Positions 28,692 through 38,286 of a DNA stretch of 64,000 bases are shown here, piece after piece; within the stretch, counting starts at the first letter, position 1, and the number at the start of each line of letters is the position of its first letter. The position numbers and the translations under genes are program-made. The DNA lies in contig NZ_BCQB01000002.1 of the NCBI RefSeq assembly GCF_001544215.1, positions 49,760 through 113,759 on the forward strand, given 5' to 3'. The DNA is from Enterococcus durans NBRC 100479 = LMG 10746 (lineage in GTDB: Bacteria > Bacillota > Bacilli > Lactobacillales > Enterococcaceae). The notes under the pieces were generated by a model. The model ran no database searches. It worked only from the letters and a program-made list of their open reading frames with translations, and was not told the origin of the DNA.

Positions 28692-30539
28692 TTAAAATAC
28701 TGCCAAAAATTGATCATTTGCGCTTACTTGTTTACTATCCGTCGCTGGTATGACATCCAAATAATCTGATGTATTCGTTACTGTGATCATCACAGTATCC
28801 TCATAACCTGCATCTCCGATCTTTTGTGAATCAAAACGCAGCAATTTCTGACCAGAGTGAATGTGATCGCCTTCATTGACCTCTCGAACAAAAGATTCTC
28901 CCTGCATGTTCACAGTGTCGATACCAATATGAATCAACAGTTCAACTCCAGAATCACTAGTCAGACCAATGGCATGATTTCCAGGAAAGACTGCGGATAC
29001 TGTTCCTGAAAAAGGAGCTACGATTGTATTGTCTGTCGGTTTGATTGCTAACCCTTTCCCTAAGGCTAAGGAAGAAAAGGCTTGATCGTTCGTTTCACTC
29101 AAAGGAATCACAGTACCTGATAAAGGTGCTTCAATCATCGTTTCTGTCGCCACCTGTTTTAAAGGTGCTGCTTTTTGTTCTTTTTTTTCAGCAGTTTGAT
29201 CACTTGGTATATTCGCATTTGGAAAATCAGCATCTTTCACCATGATCCAAGTATAACCAAAGGCAATAGCAAACGTGATCAATGAACCAATTACTGCATG
29301 TAAAACATTGCTATAGGATGGCAAAGCTACAAAAGAGGCAATAATAACAGTAGTATTAATGTTCATCAATCCGAAATATAATCCACCAGCTGCTCCACCT
29401 AAAATCATACCGATGATCGGTTTCTTCAACCGCAACGTCACACCATATAAGGCTGGTTCAGACACACCCATCAAAGCCGTGATTGCAGAAGAAAAGCTCA
29501 ATTGTTTGAATTCAGTATCCTTCGCCTTGATTCCAGCAGCCAAACAAATCGCTGTTTCAGCTGCTAACCCCAAAAGCATTCCTGGTACAATCAAATTGTC
29601 GTAGCCATAAGTAGCTAAAGAAGTTAATAAAATTGGTGTCAATGTCGTATGCATTCCTGTCATCACAAGCAATTGTGCAAAGGCTCCCATAAACAAGACT
29701 GCCAATGGTCCAAAATTATTTGTTAAGTAGTTTAAGAATTCTGCTACGTAGTTCCCAATCATCACACCTAAAGGGCCTAAAAGCAATAATGCAAAAGGCG
29801 TGATCACAATCACTGAGATCAGCGGACGCAGGATAAACTTTACACTGTTGGGTAAAATTTTATCTGCAAATTTGTATACATAGGACATCAACCAAATACT
29901 TAATAGTACTGGAAGTACTGATGCGTTATAACTGACATTCGGAATCGCTAAGCCTAATAGAGAGATTCCGCCCTTTTGACTGATCAATTCGGTCAACCCC
30001 GGCATCACAAAAATAGCACCAATAAAGCTACCCAAAAATGGATCGATTTTCAATCGTTTGGCAACTGAGTTACCTAAAAATACCGGAATAAAGAAGAATG
30101 CTGCTTGAGAAACTTGATAAAGCACAAGGTATGTGTCATCTGTTTTTGCTAATAATCCGGAAAGCTGTAATAAAGACAATAATACTTGTAGCATCCCACC
30201 AGCCGCTACAATTGCGATCATTGGTGTAAAGCATCCGGCAATAAAATCTAATAACCGTGAAATAACTGATTGCTGTTTTTCAGCTGTTTCTTCAGCTGTT
30301 CCCGTCCCTGGTAATTGTGCATATACACTGGAAACATCTGGTCCGATAATTACTTGGAATTGTCCATTTCCTTCGACTAATCCAGTTACACCTCGTAATT
30401 GTTTGATCCCTTCTGCATCCGCTTTTTTGCTATCGGCTAATGTAAACCGTAAACGTGTAGCACAATGTGTAACATGTTGAATATTTTTTGCCCCACCAAC
30501 TTTTTCATAAATGTCAGCAGCTAATTGTTTGTAGTCCAT
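28692..30539 (-). CDS. bglP: beta-glucoside PTS enzyme IIBCA
   Basis: This 615-residue membrane protein imports and phosphorylates beta-glucosides. IIB comes first, with the phosphorylated Cys in VTHCATRLRFTL near residue 26. IIC has about ten hydrophobic segments (residues 100-450), and IIA comes last, with the His in ELLIHIGIDTVNM near residue 540. The start at ATG 30539 has AGAGGT upstream; a longer frame from 30557 begins before the antiterminator stop. It lies between the antiterminator gene and bglA. Confidence 0.94.
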   Translation of the reverse strand: MDYKQLAADIYEKVGGAKNIQHVTHCATRLRFTLADSKKADAEGIKQLRGVTGLVEGNGQFQVIIGPDVSSVYAQLPGTGTAEETAEKQQSVISRLLDFIAGCFTPMIAIVAAGGMLQVLLSLLQLSGLLAKTDDTYLVLYQVSQAAFFFIPVFLGNSVAKRLKIDPFLGSFIGAIFVMPGLTELISQKGGISLLGLAIPNVSYNASVLPVLLSIWLMSYVYKFADKILPNSVKFILRPLISVIVITPFALLLLGPLGVMIGNYVAEFLNYLTNNFGPLAVLFMGAFAQLLVMTGMHTTLTPILLTSLATYGYDNLIVPGMLLGLAAETAICLAAGIKAKDTEFKQLSFSSAITALMGVSEPALYGVTLRLKKPIIGMILGGAAGGLYFGLMNINTTVIIASFVALPSYSNVLHAVIGSLITFAIAFGYTWIMVKDADFPNANIPSDQTAEKKEQKAAPLKQVATETMIEAPLSGTVIPLSETNDQAFSSLALGKGLAIKPTDNTIVAPFSGTVSAVFPGNHAIGLTSDSGVELLIHIGIDTVNMQGESFVREVNEGDHIHSGQKLLRFDSQKIGDAGYEDTVMITVTNTSDYLDVIPATDSKQVSANDQFLAVF

Positions 30540-30543
30540 AACT

Positions 30544-31386
30544 TTACCTCTTTTCAATTTGTTCTGTCAGTTTTTGGATGTGCAAGGTTAAATAAATTTC
30601 TTCATTCTCAGAAATCGTTATGTTATAAGTATTTTTAATATAGATTTTGATTTTTCCAACACAGTGAAACGCTTTAGGATACATTTTTTCTACTTGCTCA
30701 AATAAATCCGTCTGCTCATAGCTAGGCATGGTATGATTGATCACATTTTGAGCAAAATAGTGTAGATGTGTGACAAATCGTGAAAAATGAAAGCTATTTT
30801 CGTCAAAGCTTTGAGTATATTCATAGCGAACGATAGTCAAGACATCTTCAATAAATTTTGTGATTTTATTGGTAACAGTCATATCTCTTTTCGTCGATTG
30901 AATATTTACAAAATGCAAGGCAATTGAAATAGCTTCTTCGGTTGGAATTTCCAAATCAAGTTCTCGTTCCAGTAATTGCACTGCGTACACCCCGATTGCA
31001 TACTCGTCAGGATAAAAACGCCGAACCTCATATTGTAGCGGACTTTTGAAGACCATATTCTCCTTTAAGCGTCTCACTGTAAAATCAATATGATCCAGAA
31101 GAGTCAAATAAATATAGTCGTTTACTCTTAAGTGATAATTCTGTTTAGCATACTCAACGATTTGAGTAACTAACTTTACATATTTGGGATCACACTTGCT
31201 TAATTGATAGCTAAAATGTTCCAGCATCGCGTGGGTATCCAAGACAAAAATCTTTTCAAAATCGCTCTCCTCCACATCATCTCCTGTTTTTTTCTTGAAG
31301 CTGATGCCTGTAGAAAATCCGATGATTTCATTACTACCTTTTTTTAATAACACTACATTATTATTTAAAAACTTTTTGATTTTCAT
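30544..31386 (-). CDS. licT: BglG/LicT family transcriptional antiterminator
   Basis: This RNA-binding antiterminator of 280 residues controls the bgl operon. The N-terminal CAT RNA-binding domain (KIKKFLNNNVVLLKKGSNEIIGFSTGI) is followed by two PRD domains whose regulatory His residues lie near LDHIDFTVRRL, FVNIQ and LHYFAQNVINH-type helices. The start at ATG 31386 has GGAGG upstream. Its target RAT sequence and terminator are in its own leader at 31409-31473, so it also autoregulates. Confidence 0.93.
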   Translation of the reverse strand: MKIKKFLNNNVVLLKKGSNEIIGFSTGISFKKKTGDDVEESDFEKIFVLDTHAMLEHFSYQLSKCDPKYVKLVTQIVEYAKQNYHLRVNDYIYLTLLDHIDFTVRRLKENMVFKSPLQYEVRRFYPDEYAIGVYAVQLLERELDLEIPTEEAISIALHFVNIQSTKRDMTVTNKITKFIEDVLTIVRYEYTQSFDENSFHFSRFVTHLHYFAQNVINHTMPSYEQTDLFEQVEKMYPKAFHCVGKIKIYIKNTYNITISENEEIYLTLHIQKLTEQIEKR

Positions 31387-31408
31387 GTTTTCCTCCATTT
31401 TTAGGCAC

Positions 31409-31473
31409 TAAAAAACCTCATACTCCACCCATCGGGTACAAGTATGAGGTTTGCCTTCTGACAGTAACACGCC
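31409..31473 (-). promoter_or_regulatory. RAT antiterminator overlapping a terminator
   Basis: On the minus strand, the RAT motif GGCGTGTTACTGTCAG-AAGGCAAACC occupies 31448-31473, matching LicT/SacT-type targets. It overlaps the 5' arm of a terminator (AACCTCATAC with GTATGAGGTTTTTT, 31409-31450). Binding of phosphorylation-controlled LicT to RAT would prevent termination. A promoter with TTGACA (31540-31545) and TATTAT (31518-31523) lies upstream. Confidence 0.9.
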
Positions 31474-31697
31474 TCAAGGTTACAGCACGTCTGCAACCGT
31501 TCTCTATTTATAGGATTATAATAGCACAGATAAAAAGTGTGTCAACCTTTTTTTGATACGCCACTATTAACCGTACCAAAGAAAGCAAGAACGATTTCAT
31601 TTATTATTGAAAAATATCACTAACGTCAAACATCTACCAACTGAGATCTTACAGAAAGACCCTTTTCTCCATAAGTGAATCAGTTTCACCACTTTGT

Positions 31698-31843
31698 GTC
31701 ATTTAAGTTAGAGATACCGATCGATAAAATACCAAGCTTTTGGCAAGATGACTATTTTCTTGGATGAAATCATTTCAATTAACTTTTTTTGCGTATCTTT
31801 CTACTTCTAAAACCTCATTCTCGGAACCAACCAAAGAAATAGA
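31698..31843. repeat. second repeat family, copy 2
   Basis: It shares GTGTCATTTAAGTTAGAG at the left and CTCATTCTCGGAACCAA at the right with the copy at 26927, but the middle about 60 bases are unrelated. It directly abuts the type I stem-loop repeat at 31846. The stretch between the bgl promoter and the MATE gene holds no gene I can support. Confidence 0.6.
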
Positions 31844-31845
31844 AA

Positions 31846-32022
31846 GAATGTGAGGTTGGGACAGAAGTGTTTAACTCCGAGAAATAAGAAGAAATGAACG
31901 AAAAGTGTTTTTCAAATTTTTGTGAATTTCGGCTTATTTCCGAAGGAGTTGCTTCTGCTCCCACCGTTTATTCGAGAGTCTGTGGCAAAACTGATTTTTA
32001 GTTTTGTCCCACGCTCGACCTC
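31846..32022. repeat. modular stem-loop repeat, type I, inverted copy
   Basis: It is the reverse complement of the 9059 element with few differences, starting GAGGTTGGGACAGAAGTG and ending TTTTGTCCCACGCTCGACCTC. It lies just downstream of the MATE gene stop and could act as its terminator. Confidence 0.85.
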
Positions 32023-32039
32023 TTTTTTGATTACTCTTC

Positions 32040-33416
32040 TTATTGTACTTGCAAGGCTGGTAGCTCATTTTTACTCAATTTCCCCAAGTAGGGAACAAGC
32101 ATGATTACACCAGCAATAAATGCGATACCTTCTGTAATCGTCATTGACCAGATCAAACCATCCAATCCGTAGAAGTGATGCAGTAGCAAAACAACTGGAA
32201 TAAAGAAAGTGCCTTGGATCGTTGACATCACGCCTGTCTGAAATCCATAACCAGAGGCCTGGAAGATGCCAGTAAATAGGCCAGAGAAACCATTGAACAC
32301 TGAAGAAACCAATTGCGCAGCCAGTATTGTCAATCCTACTTGGATGACACCTGGATCACTAGTAAATAGCTCCAACACAGGCACTCGGAATAGGTAAACA
32401 ATGAGCGCAAAGAAAATGGAGATACCTCCGATCCACAACGAAACTTCTTTCAACGATTCTTTTAGACGTTTTGTATCATGGGCAGAAAAACTGTAAGCAA
32501 ATAGTGGCATTGCCCCTAGGAACAAGCCCATTGTCAAAAATTCTGGCAACTGAGTGATTCGAACAGCAATACCAAAGCTGGCAACAACATTGTCACCATA
32601 TTCAACAGAGAAATTATTCAATAATAAAGTTGTAACGATCATAAACGCCGATTTAAACAATTCAGAGATACCAATTTTATAGACTTCTAACCGATCTTTG
32701 AATGAAAGTCTAAAATGCTTTAAAAAACCTTGCAATGATTCACTTTTATTCTCCAAAAACCAAATATAATAAATTGTAGAGGCAAGATTTGCGATCACGA
32801 TCGATATCCCTGCGCCGATTACATGGAGGTTAAAGATTAAAATCAGCAAGGCATCTAATATGATACTGACCGCAACACTAATGAACATACCGTACATTGA
32901 TTCTTTCGAAGCCCCTTCTGAACGAACCAATTGTTCTAAGGCAAAGTTCAAGATAAAAGCTCCGCCACCAGCAAATAAAATCGTGATATATTGTTTAGTA
33001 TAAAGCATAGTTTGACCATCCGCACCTAGTACATGAACAATGGGATTCATAAAAATAATCGCTACGATACCGATGATAATCCCCAAAATGATACTTGCGT
33101 AGAAAGAATAGCCAGCAACTTTCTTCCCTTTTTGGGTGTCCCCGTTACCTAGCAACCGTGTGATAAAGCTGCCTCCACCGACACCAAACATATTCCCAAC
33201 GGCCATTAAAATGATCGTGATAGGCATCGCTAAGGTAATTGCGGACACCATATTCGTATCGTGGATCAAACCAATGAAGTACGCATTGATTAAATTGTAA
33301 ATCGTTGTCGCTGAGATCCCGACCATCATTGGAATCGATAAATGAGCAATGGCTTTGCGGATCGGACTTTCTTTTAAATAGTAAATATTTGATTCATTCA
33401 TTTCAAATTCTTCCAT
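32040..33416 (-). CDS. MATE family multidrug efflux transporter
   Basis: This 458-residue protein has twelve probable membrane segments in two MatE halves, starting KAIAHLSIPMMVGISATTIYNLINAYFIG, the family entry helix pattern. Relatives export cationic drugs by Na+ or H+ antiport. The ATG at 33416 has AAGGA upstream. The MarR gene lies directly upstream on the same strand, and a MarR-type palindrome lies at 33448-33461 in the 80-base gap, so the pump is probably induced when MarR releases. Confidence 0.9.
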   Translation of the reverse strand: MEEFEMNESNIYYLKESPIRKAIAHLSIPMMVGISATTIYNLINAYFIGLIHDTNMVSAITLAMPITIILMAVGNMFGVGGGSFITRLLGNGDTQKGKKVAGYSFYASIILGIIIGIVAIIFMNPIVHVLGADGQTMLYTKQYITILFAGGGAFILNFALEQLVRSEGASKESMYGMFISVAVSIILDALLILIFNLHVIGAGISIVIANLASTIYYIWFLENKSESLQGFLKHFRLSFKDRLEVYKIGISELFKSAFMIVTTLLLNNFSVEYGDNVVASFGIAVRITQLPEFLTMGLFLGAMPLFAYSFSAHDTKRLKESLKEVSLWIGGISIFFALIVYLFRVPVLELFTSDPGVIQVGLTILAAQLVSSVFNGFSGLFTGIFQASGYGFQTGVMSTIQGTFFIPVVLLLHHFYGLDGLIWSMTITEGIAFIAGVIMLVPYLGKLSKNELPALQVQ

Positions 33417-33447
33417 GGTAATTCCTTCTTTTGTTAGATTTTTAAAT

Positions 33448-33461
33448 GTTAGATTTCTAAC
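33448..33461. promoter_or_regulatory. candidate MarR operator before the MATE gene
   Basis: GTTAGATTTCTAAC is a near-perfect palindrome, with a degenerate neighbour TTAGATTTTTAAAT at 33434-33447. It shares the TTAGA half-site with the palindromes at 33941 and 34009. Confidence 0.6.
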
Positions 33462-33496
33462 TATTTTGCTACAAGCAGGTAAACACTGCTTGTTGA

Positions 33497-33916
33497 TTAA
33501 AGGCTGCGATCGATTTTTCTTAACAACTCCGTCAATTGTTGGACTTCTTCTTCATTCAGCGCATGGACCAATTCTTTCTCAGCTGCATAAAAGGCTTCAT
33601 TTGTTTCATCAACTAACGCTTTTCCTTTTGGTAGAACGTAGATATTTTTTTGTCGCTCGTTATCTGCAGGAATGCGTCGCTCGATATACCCTTTTTTCTC
33701 TAACCCTTGCAACATACTCGTGATACTTGCTCCACGGCGTTGAAATACTTCTGCTAAGTCCTTTTGAATTAAACCCTTGTCTTCATTTTGCGCAATGTAA
33801 GAGATCATTCGCCCTTGTTGCGGAGTGACATCCATATCCTTGACCCGTTGCTCCATCGATTCGCGAGATTTGTTCATGATTGACCGTAGTAAATTGGAAA
33901 CGACCATTTTATCCAA
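33497..33916 (-). CDS. MarR family transcriptional regulator
   Basis: This 139-residue winged-helix repressor has the DNA-binding region around QKDLAEVFQRRGASITSMLQGLEKKGYIERR (residues 60-90) and the wing in DNERQKNIYVLP. The start is TTG at 33916 with GGGGG seven bases upstream; an in-frame ATG at 33907 is the alternative. It likely represses itself and the MATE pump through palindromes at 33941-33953, 34009-34021 and 33448-33461. Confidence 0.88.
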   Translation of the reverse strand: MDKMVVSNLLRSIMNKSRESMEQRVKDMDVTPQQGRMISYIAQNEDKGLIQKDLAEVFQRRGASITSMLQGLEKKGYIERRIPADNERQKNIYVLPKGKALVDETNEAFYAAEKELVHALNEEEVQQLTELLRKIDRSL

Positions 33917-33940
33917 AATGAATCCCCCTTTTCAAAATAA

Positions 33941-34021
33941 TTAGATATCTAACTATTCAAAATGAATATACACGCATCATACAAAATTGTCAACAAAATA
34001 ATTATATTTCTAATTATTAGA
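33941..34021 (-). promoter_or_regulatory. marR promoter with two operator palindromes
   Basis: On the minus strand, TTGACA (33988-33993) and TATATT (33965-33970) are 17 bases apart. TTAGATATCTAA (33941-33952) lies just after the predicted start, and TCTAATTATTAGA (34009-34021) lies upstream of the -35. Both are perfect palindromes sharing the TTAGA half-site. Confidence 0.65.
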
Positions 34022-34065
34022 TACCTTACAATAAAGAAAGTACCTAGAGCCAATAGTTCTTCACT

Positions 34066-34116
34066 AAAAAAGCGGGGCAATAATCAAATTGTCTTTTGAT
34101 CATCGCCCCACTTTTT
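34066..34116 (-). terminator. terminator downstream of nagA
   Basis: AAGTGGGGCGATGATCAAA pairs with TTTGATTATTGCCCCGCTT and is followed by TTTTTT on the minus strand. A smaller 9-bp hairpin (CACGCTTAA/TTAAGCGTG) overlaps the nagA stop at 34263-34291. Confidence 0.75.
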
Positions 34117-34282
34117 ATCATACTGAAACGCCTTCTATGAACCAATCATAAAAAGAGTTCCACTATTTTTATACATTTTTTATTTATAGTCCTTGTATTG
34201 GAGTCTAATTTATTTTTCCAATCGGTTATGCTCTACTTTATTTTGCTGTTAGCTGTTCCATTCACGCTTAAGCAATAGGAAT

Positions 34283-35431
34283 TTAAGCGTGGAAACGTTC
34301 TACACCATCTAAATATGTGGCATCTAACGTCATATCAGGATTCAATACGATAAAGTCAGCATCGCGTCCTTTAGCAATTTTTCCGCAAGTATCATCGATC
34401 TTACAGCTGATAGCTGGAACTAAGCTTGCCATCATCACTGCTTGTTCTGGTGTAGCTAATCCCCAGTCAACGACATTTTTGATTGCTTCTTTTAATTTTA
34501 AGATACTTCCAGCAAGGTTACCAGACTCTAAACGTGCTGTACCTTCTTTTACTACTACAGGAAATTCGCCTAGATTGTAGTTTCCATCTGGCATCCCACC
34601 AGCCATCATACAGTCAGTGATCAATGCCACATGGTCATGGCCAGCTTTTTCCATTAGGATTTGTGCAGCATTTGGATGGACATGATGCCCGTCACAAATC
34701 AATTCTGAGAAAACATGTTCAAGTGACAATAATGCCCCAACCATCCCAGGTTCACGATGATTCAACCCACGCATACCGTTATAAGCATGAACAAAGACAC
34801 TTGCACCAGCTTCAACTGCTTTTTGTGCTTCGTCAAGCGTTGCATTACTGTGACCTAAAGAAACAACCACGCCTTCTTCAGTTACTTGTTTAACAAACTC
34901 TTCTACACCATTACGTTCTGGAGCTAATGCGATCTTTTTGATCAAACCGCCAGAAGCTTCTTGCCATTCATGGAAAGTATTCAAATCTGGGTCACCAAAG
35001 TAACTTGGATTTTGCGCACCTTTATGTTCCTCTGTAAAGAAAGGTCCTTCAAAATAAATACCTTTGATTTTTGCTCCTGGAGCTTCTTGATACATCTTAC
35101 CGATTGTTTCCGCAACGTCACGTAAGCGTTCTTTGCTTGATGTTAACGTTGTTGGCAAGAATGATGTAACACCACAAGACACCAGGCCTTCAGACATCGC
35201 TTTCACGCCTTCTGCATCGTTATCCATCACATCATGGTTCATATAACCATGGATATGTGTATCCACTAAACCAGGTGCGATCCATTTTCCGCTTTGGTCG
35301 ATGATATTGACTTCTCCCTCTGGTGTTTTTTGAGAATAATCTCCAAAAAGTCCATCAGTGATTTCAAGATAACCTGCATTTTTGACACCAGATGCCAAAA
35401 AGAATTTGTCTGCATAGATAAATGTTCTCAT
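34283..35431 (-). CDS. nagA: N-acetylglucosamine-6-phosphate deacetylase
   Basis: This enzyme deacetylates GlcNAc-6-P, feeding amino sugars to glycolysis or wall recycling. The amidohydrolase fold shows the metal site DTHIHGYMNHDVMD near residue 58, ligands in SLGHSNATLDEA and CDGHHVHPNA, and the catalytic Asp in ALITDCMMAGG. It has 382 residues. The ATG at 35431 has AAAGGAGA upstream. It is transcribed alone here, with no nagB neighbour. Confidence 0.95.
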   Translation of the reverse strand: MRTFIYADKFFLASGVKNAGYLEITDGLFGDYSQKTPEGEVNIIDQSGKWIAPGLVDTHIHGYMNHDVMDNDAEGVKAMSEGLVSCGVTSFLPTTLTSSKERLRDVAETIGKMYQEAPGAKIKGIYFEGPFFTEEHKGAQNPSYFGDPDLNTFHEWQEASGGLIKKIALAPERNGVEEFVKQVTEEGVVVSLGHSNATLDEAQKAVEAGASVFVHAYNGMRGLNHREPGMVGALLSLEHVFSELICDGHHVHPNAAQILMEKAGHDHVALITDCMMAGGMPDGNYNLGEFPVVVKEGTARLESGNLAGSILKLKEAIKNVVDWGLATPEQAVMMASLVPAISCKIDDTCGKIAKGRDADFIVLNPDMTLDATYLDGVERFHA

Positions 35432-35505
35432 TCTACTCTCTCCTTTGATTTGCTACCTTTAAGGTACTCTTATTTCAGAGAGAAGTCAAGAATGGTCTAA
35501 ACCAT

Positions 35506-36342
35506 TTATAAACTTTTTGAGATTTTTTTCACCGCTTGCGCTAATTCCTCATAGAACAACGCCTTATCTATTTCTCCTTTGTTTTTAAAAATCAAACTTT
35601 TCAAAATAAATAGATCGTTCAAGTAGTAATAGCTGTTCTTTTCTTGGACCCATCTGATTCCCTGATTCACCTGTTCTAAGGCAGCCTCGATTTCTCCTTG
35701 ATGCAATAAAAAGCTTCCGTAGTTATAAAAAATCTGCGTAAATTCGCTCTTTGTTCGATCCTGGATCGATTCATGGAATAATTGGATGCTGCGGCTCAGA
35801 TAATACCTTGCTTCACCACTTTTTCCAGCTACACCGTAAATTTTTCCAATACAACTGATCAATTGGATCTCTACATCTGACACTTGGATACGATCTTTTT
35901 GGCTTGAATAAGTTAACGCTTCTTTTAAATAACTAAGTGCTTGAGTAATATTTTTTCGAAGAGTGAACTCACACACACCTAAATAATAGTAATATTTCTG
36001 ATAATCTGCTGCATCATAGAGATTTTCGATCATCGTTGATGATTTGATCACTTGTTCTAATTTTCGATAATCTCGCTGCTGGAAGTACAAATCTGTTAAT
36101 TCGAATTGCTTCAAGGCAGAACGAACTTTTCTCTTTGATAAATTCATGACATGATCGATCGTTACCCCTAGTCGCTGGCAGATTTGTGCCATTACAACAA
36201 CATTTGGTAATTCTTCGTTATTTTCGATTCTGCTCAAAACGCTTTGTGAACAGATATCTTGCGAAAGCATCTTTTGTGTCATTTTTTGTTCTTTTCGAAT
36301 TTCTTTTATGATTGTACCAAAGGAATCGACTAACGTTTCCAT
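35506..36342 (-). CDS. XRE-type regulator with C-terminal TPR domain
   Basis: This 278-residue protein has an N-terminal XRE helix-turn-helix (IIKEIRKEQKMTQKMLSQDICSQSVLSRIENNEELP, residues 9-45) followed by TPR-like helical repeats (ALSYLKEALTYSS, AALEQVNQGIRWVQ). This is the layout of Rgg/PlcR-like regulators that sense short peptides. No small peptide gene is visible beside it, so a signal peptide is only a possibility. The start at ATG 36342 has GAGGAGG upstream. Confidence 0.85.
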   Translation of the reverse strand: METLVDSFGTIIKEIRKEQKMTQKMLSQDICSQSVLSRIENNEELPNVVVMAQICQRLGVTIDHVMNLSKRKVRSALKQFELTDLYFQQRDYRKLEQVIKSSTMIENLYDAADYQKYYYYLGVCEFTLRKNITQALSYLKEALTYSSQKDRIQVSDVEIQLISCIGKIYGVAGKSGEARYYLSRSIQLFHESIQDRTKSEFTQIFYNYGSFLLHQGEIEAALEQVNQGIRWVQEKNSYYYLNDLFILKSLIFKNKGEIDKALFYEELAQAVKKISKSL

Positions 36343-36478
36343 AAGTATCCTCCTCAAAATATGCATATTCGCATTATACAAGTATTTTACTTTACGACTG
36401 AAGAAACATCAAGAAAAGACCCATCATAATATTTTAGTCTTCGCTAGTTTCTACTCCTCACTCTATTAGCCTTCACAC

Positions 36479-36514
36479 CAAAAAGAGCCTAAACCTTTGC
36501 GTTTGGCTCTTTTC
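36479..36514 (-). terminator. terminator of the aminotransferase gene
   Basis: AAAAGAGCCAAACG pairs with a TTTAGGCTCTTTTT arm, with the T run on the minus strand 25 bases after the stop. Confidence 0.8.
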
Positions 36515-36538
36515 AGGTAAACACTTTTGCTTTGAATT

Positions 36539-37756
36539 TTATTGTTGTCGATAGGTTGATAAAAATTCACGCATTTTAACAGCGGTTGTTTTTAAATCAT
36601 CCATTTTTGGTAGATAAACGATTCTAAAATGGTCAGGTTGAGGCCAATTGAATCCTCCACCGTGAACAAGTAAAATATGGTGTTCATGGAGAAAGTCTAG
36701 TACAAATTTTTCATCATCGAAAATATTGAACCGTTTTGTATCGATTTTTGGAAAGATATAAAATGCTGCTTTAGGTTTTACTGCTGAAAGCCCTGGAATA
36801 TCATTGATTGCATTGTAGATATATTCTCTTTGTTCATAGATTCGACCACCCGGCAGAAGTAATTCATCCACACTCTGGTACCCACCTAATGCGGTCTGGA
36901 TGATTTGTTGCGAAAGGACATTCGAACAAAGACGCATCGAAGAAAGCATGTTTAGTCCTTCTATATAGCCTTGTACATTTGATTTGTCGCCACTTAACAC
37001 CATCCAGCCAACGCGAAATCCTGCCACTCGGTGTGATTTAGACAACCCATTTAAGGTAACGACAAAAAGATCAGGTGCAAGGGTCGCAATTGGAATATGT
37101 TCCCTACCATCCATAACGAGACGATCATAGATTTCATCTGAATAAATGATCAAATTGTTTTGTCTTGCGACTTCTACGATTTCTTCTAAAAGTTCTTTTG
37201 GATAGAGCGCCCCAGTCGGATTATTAGGATTGATGATGACGATTGCTTTCGTCCGACTTGTCACTTTCGCTTTGATATCTGCAATATCTGGATACCATTC
37301 TGCTTCTTCATCGCAAATATAATGAACTGGATTACCACCTGCCAAAGAAACAGAGGCTGTCCACAAAGGGTAATCTGGCATTGGAACTAAGACTTCATCT
37401 CCATTATCCAACAACCCTTGCATACACATAGTGATCAATTCACTGACACCATTCCCAGTATAAATATCGTTGATAGTCACATTAGGGAATTTCTTGACTT
37501 GACAATATTGTTGGATTGCCTTTCTTGCCGAAAAGATCCCTTTCGAATCAGAATAACCTTCTGACTCACGGGCGTTCATAATCAGATCACGAATGACTTC
37601 ATTCGGTGCTTCAAAGCCAAAGGGAGCTGGATTCCCAGTATTTAATTTTAAGATGCTGACCCCTTCTTCTTGCATACGTTCTGCTTCTTCCAGAACCGGG
37701 CCACGTACATCGTAACTGACACCTTCTAGTTTATTGGATTTTTCAAATTTTCTCAT
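36539..37756 (-). CDS. PLP-dependent aminotransferase (alanine transaminase-like)
   Basis: This fold-type I aminotransferase of 405 residues resembles AlaT-type enzymes that interconvert alanine and pyruvate. The PLP Lys is in NGLSKSHRVAGFRVGW, the cofactor-contact segments are INPNNPTGALY and YSDEIYDRLV, and the substrate-binding Arg is in FRIVYLP. I start at ATG 37756 (MRKFEKSN); a TTG four codons earlier is too close to its GAGGG. It is transcribed alone. Confidence 0.88.
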   Translation of the reverse strand: MRKFEKSNKLEGVSYDVRGPVLEEAERMQEEGVSILKLNTGNPAPFGFEAPNEVIRDLIMNARESEGYSDSKGIFSARKAIQQYCQVKKFPNVTINDIYTGNGVSELITMCMQGLLDNGDEVLVPMPDYPLWTASVSLAGGNPVHYICDEEAEWYPDIADIKAKVTSRTKAIVIINPNNPTGALYPKELLEEIVEVARQNNLIIYSDEIYDRLVMDGREHIPIATLAPDLFVVTLNGLSKSHRVAGFRVGWMVLSGDKSNVQGYIEGLNMLSSMRLCSNVLSQQIIQTALGGYQSVDELLLPGGRIYEQREYIYNAINDIPGLSAVKPKAAFYIFPKIDTKRFNIFDDEKFVLDFLHEHHILLVHGGGFNWPQPDHFRIVYLPKMDDLKTTAVKMREFLSTYRQQ

Positions 37757-37925
37757 AACGCTATCCAATCCCTCTTTTCAAAAAAAGTTAGAAATTTCTG
37801 ATTTTTTATTATTTACATATTTATTCCAATATCATACTCTATTCTTTCCAAATTTGCTATATTTTTCATAAAACCAAAATAAAATTTGTTTTTTATTTAA
37901 AATTTTTATTGTCATTTTCTTTGTT

Positions 37926-38081
37926 TTAGCGATATTTATTCCATAGATTTGCTAACCAATCCATCGCGATGCCAATTATGATTCCAAGTACGATACCAAA
38001 CATCAAATTTTCGAAAATCATCCCAATTGGAATCCCGATAAGCATCCCCAATAAAGCAAATTCACCATCGTATTTCTTCAT
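37926..38081 (-). CDS. small membrane protein, 51 aa
   Basis: After a six-residue charged start (MKKYDG) it is almost entirely hydrophobic with Gly-rich helices (LLGMLIGIPIGMIFENLMFGIVLGIIIGIAMDW split into two segments). The ATG at 38081 has AAGGAG seven bases upstream, which argues that it is a real gene. No function can be assigned. It lies between the aminotransferase gene and the tRNA gene. Confidence 0.65.
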   Translation of the reverse strand: MKKYDGEFALLGMLIGIPIGMIFENLMFGIVLGIIIGIAMDWLANLWNKYR

Positions 38082-38196
38082 GTTTCTACTCCTTTTTCGG
38101 CTTGACATCTAACTCATTTCTCGCTATCATTAATTGTTGTTTCTATTATAACGTAGGCATGCTTTTTATTGGTAGGACTATAATTTTTAGATTCAC

Positions 38197-38280
38197 GCAG
38201 ATGTGTTGGAATTGGCAGACAAGCATGATTGAGGGTCATGTGAGCTAACGCTCGTGTGGGTTCGAGTCCCATCATCTGCA
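38197..38280 (+). tRNA. tRNA-Leu (anticodon GAG)
   Basis: The acceptor arms GCAGATG (38197-38203) and CATCTGC (38273-38279) pair, with discriminator A. The anticodon stem CATGA/TCATG encloses the loop TTGAGGG, giving anticodon GAG at 38231-38233. A long variable arm (TGAGCTAACGCTCG) marks a class II tRNA, and the T arm is TGGGTTCGAGTCCCA. CCA is not encoded. A terminator follows at 38287-38328. Confidence 0.95.
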
Positions 38281-38286
38281 TAATAA

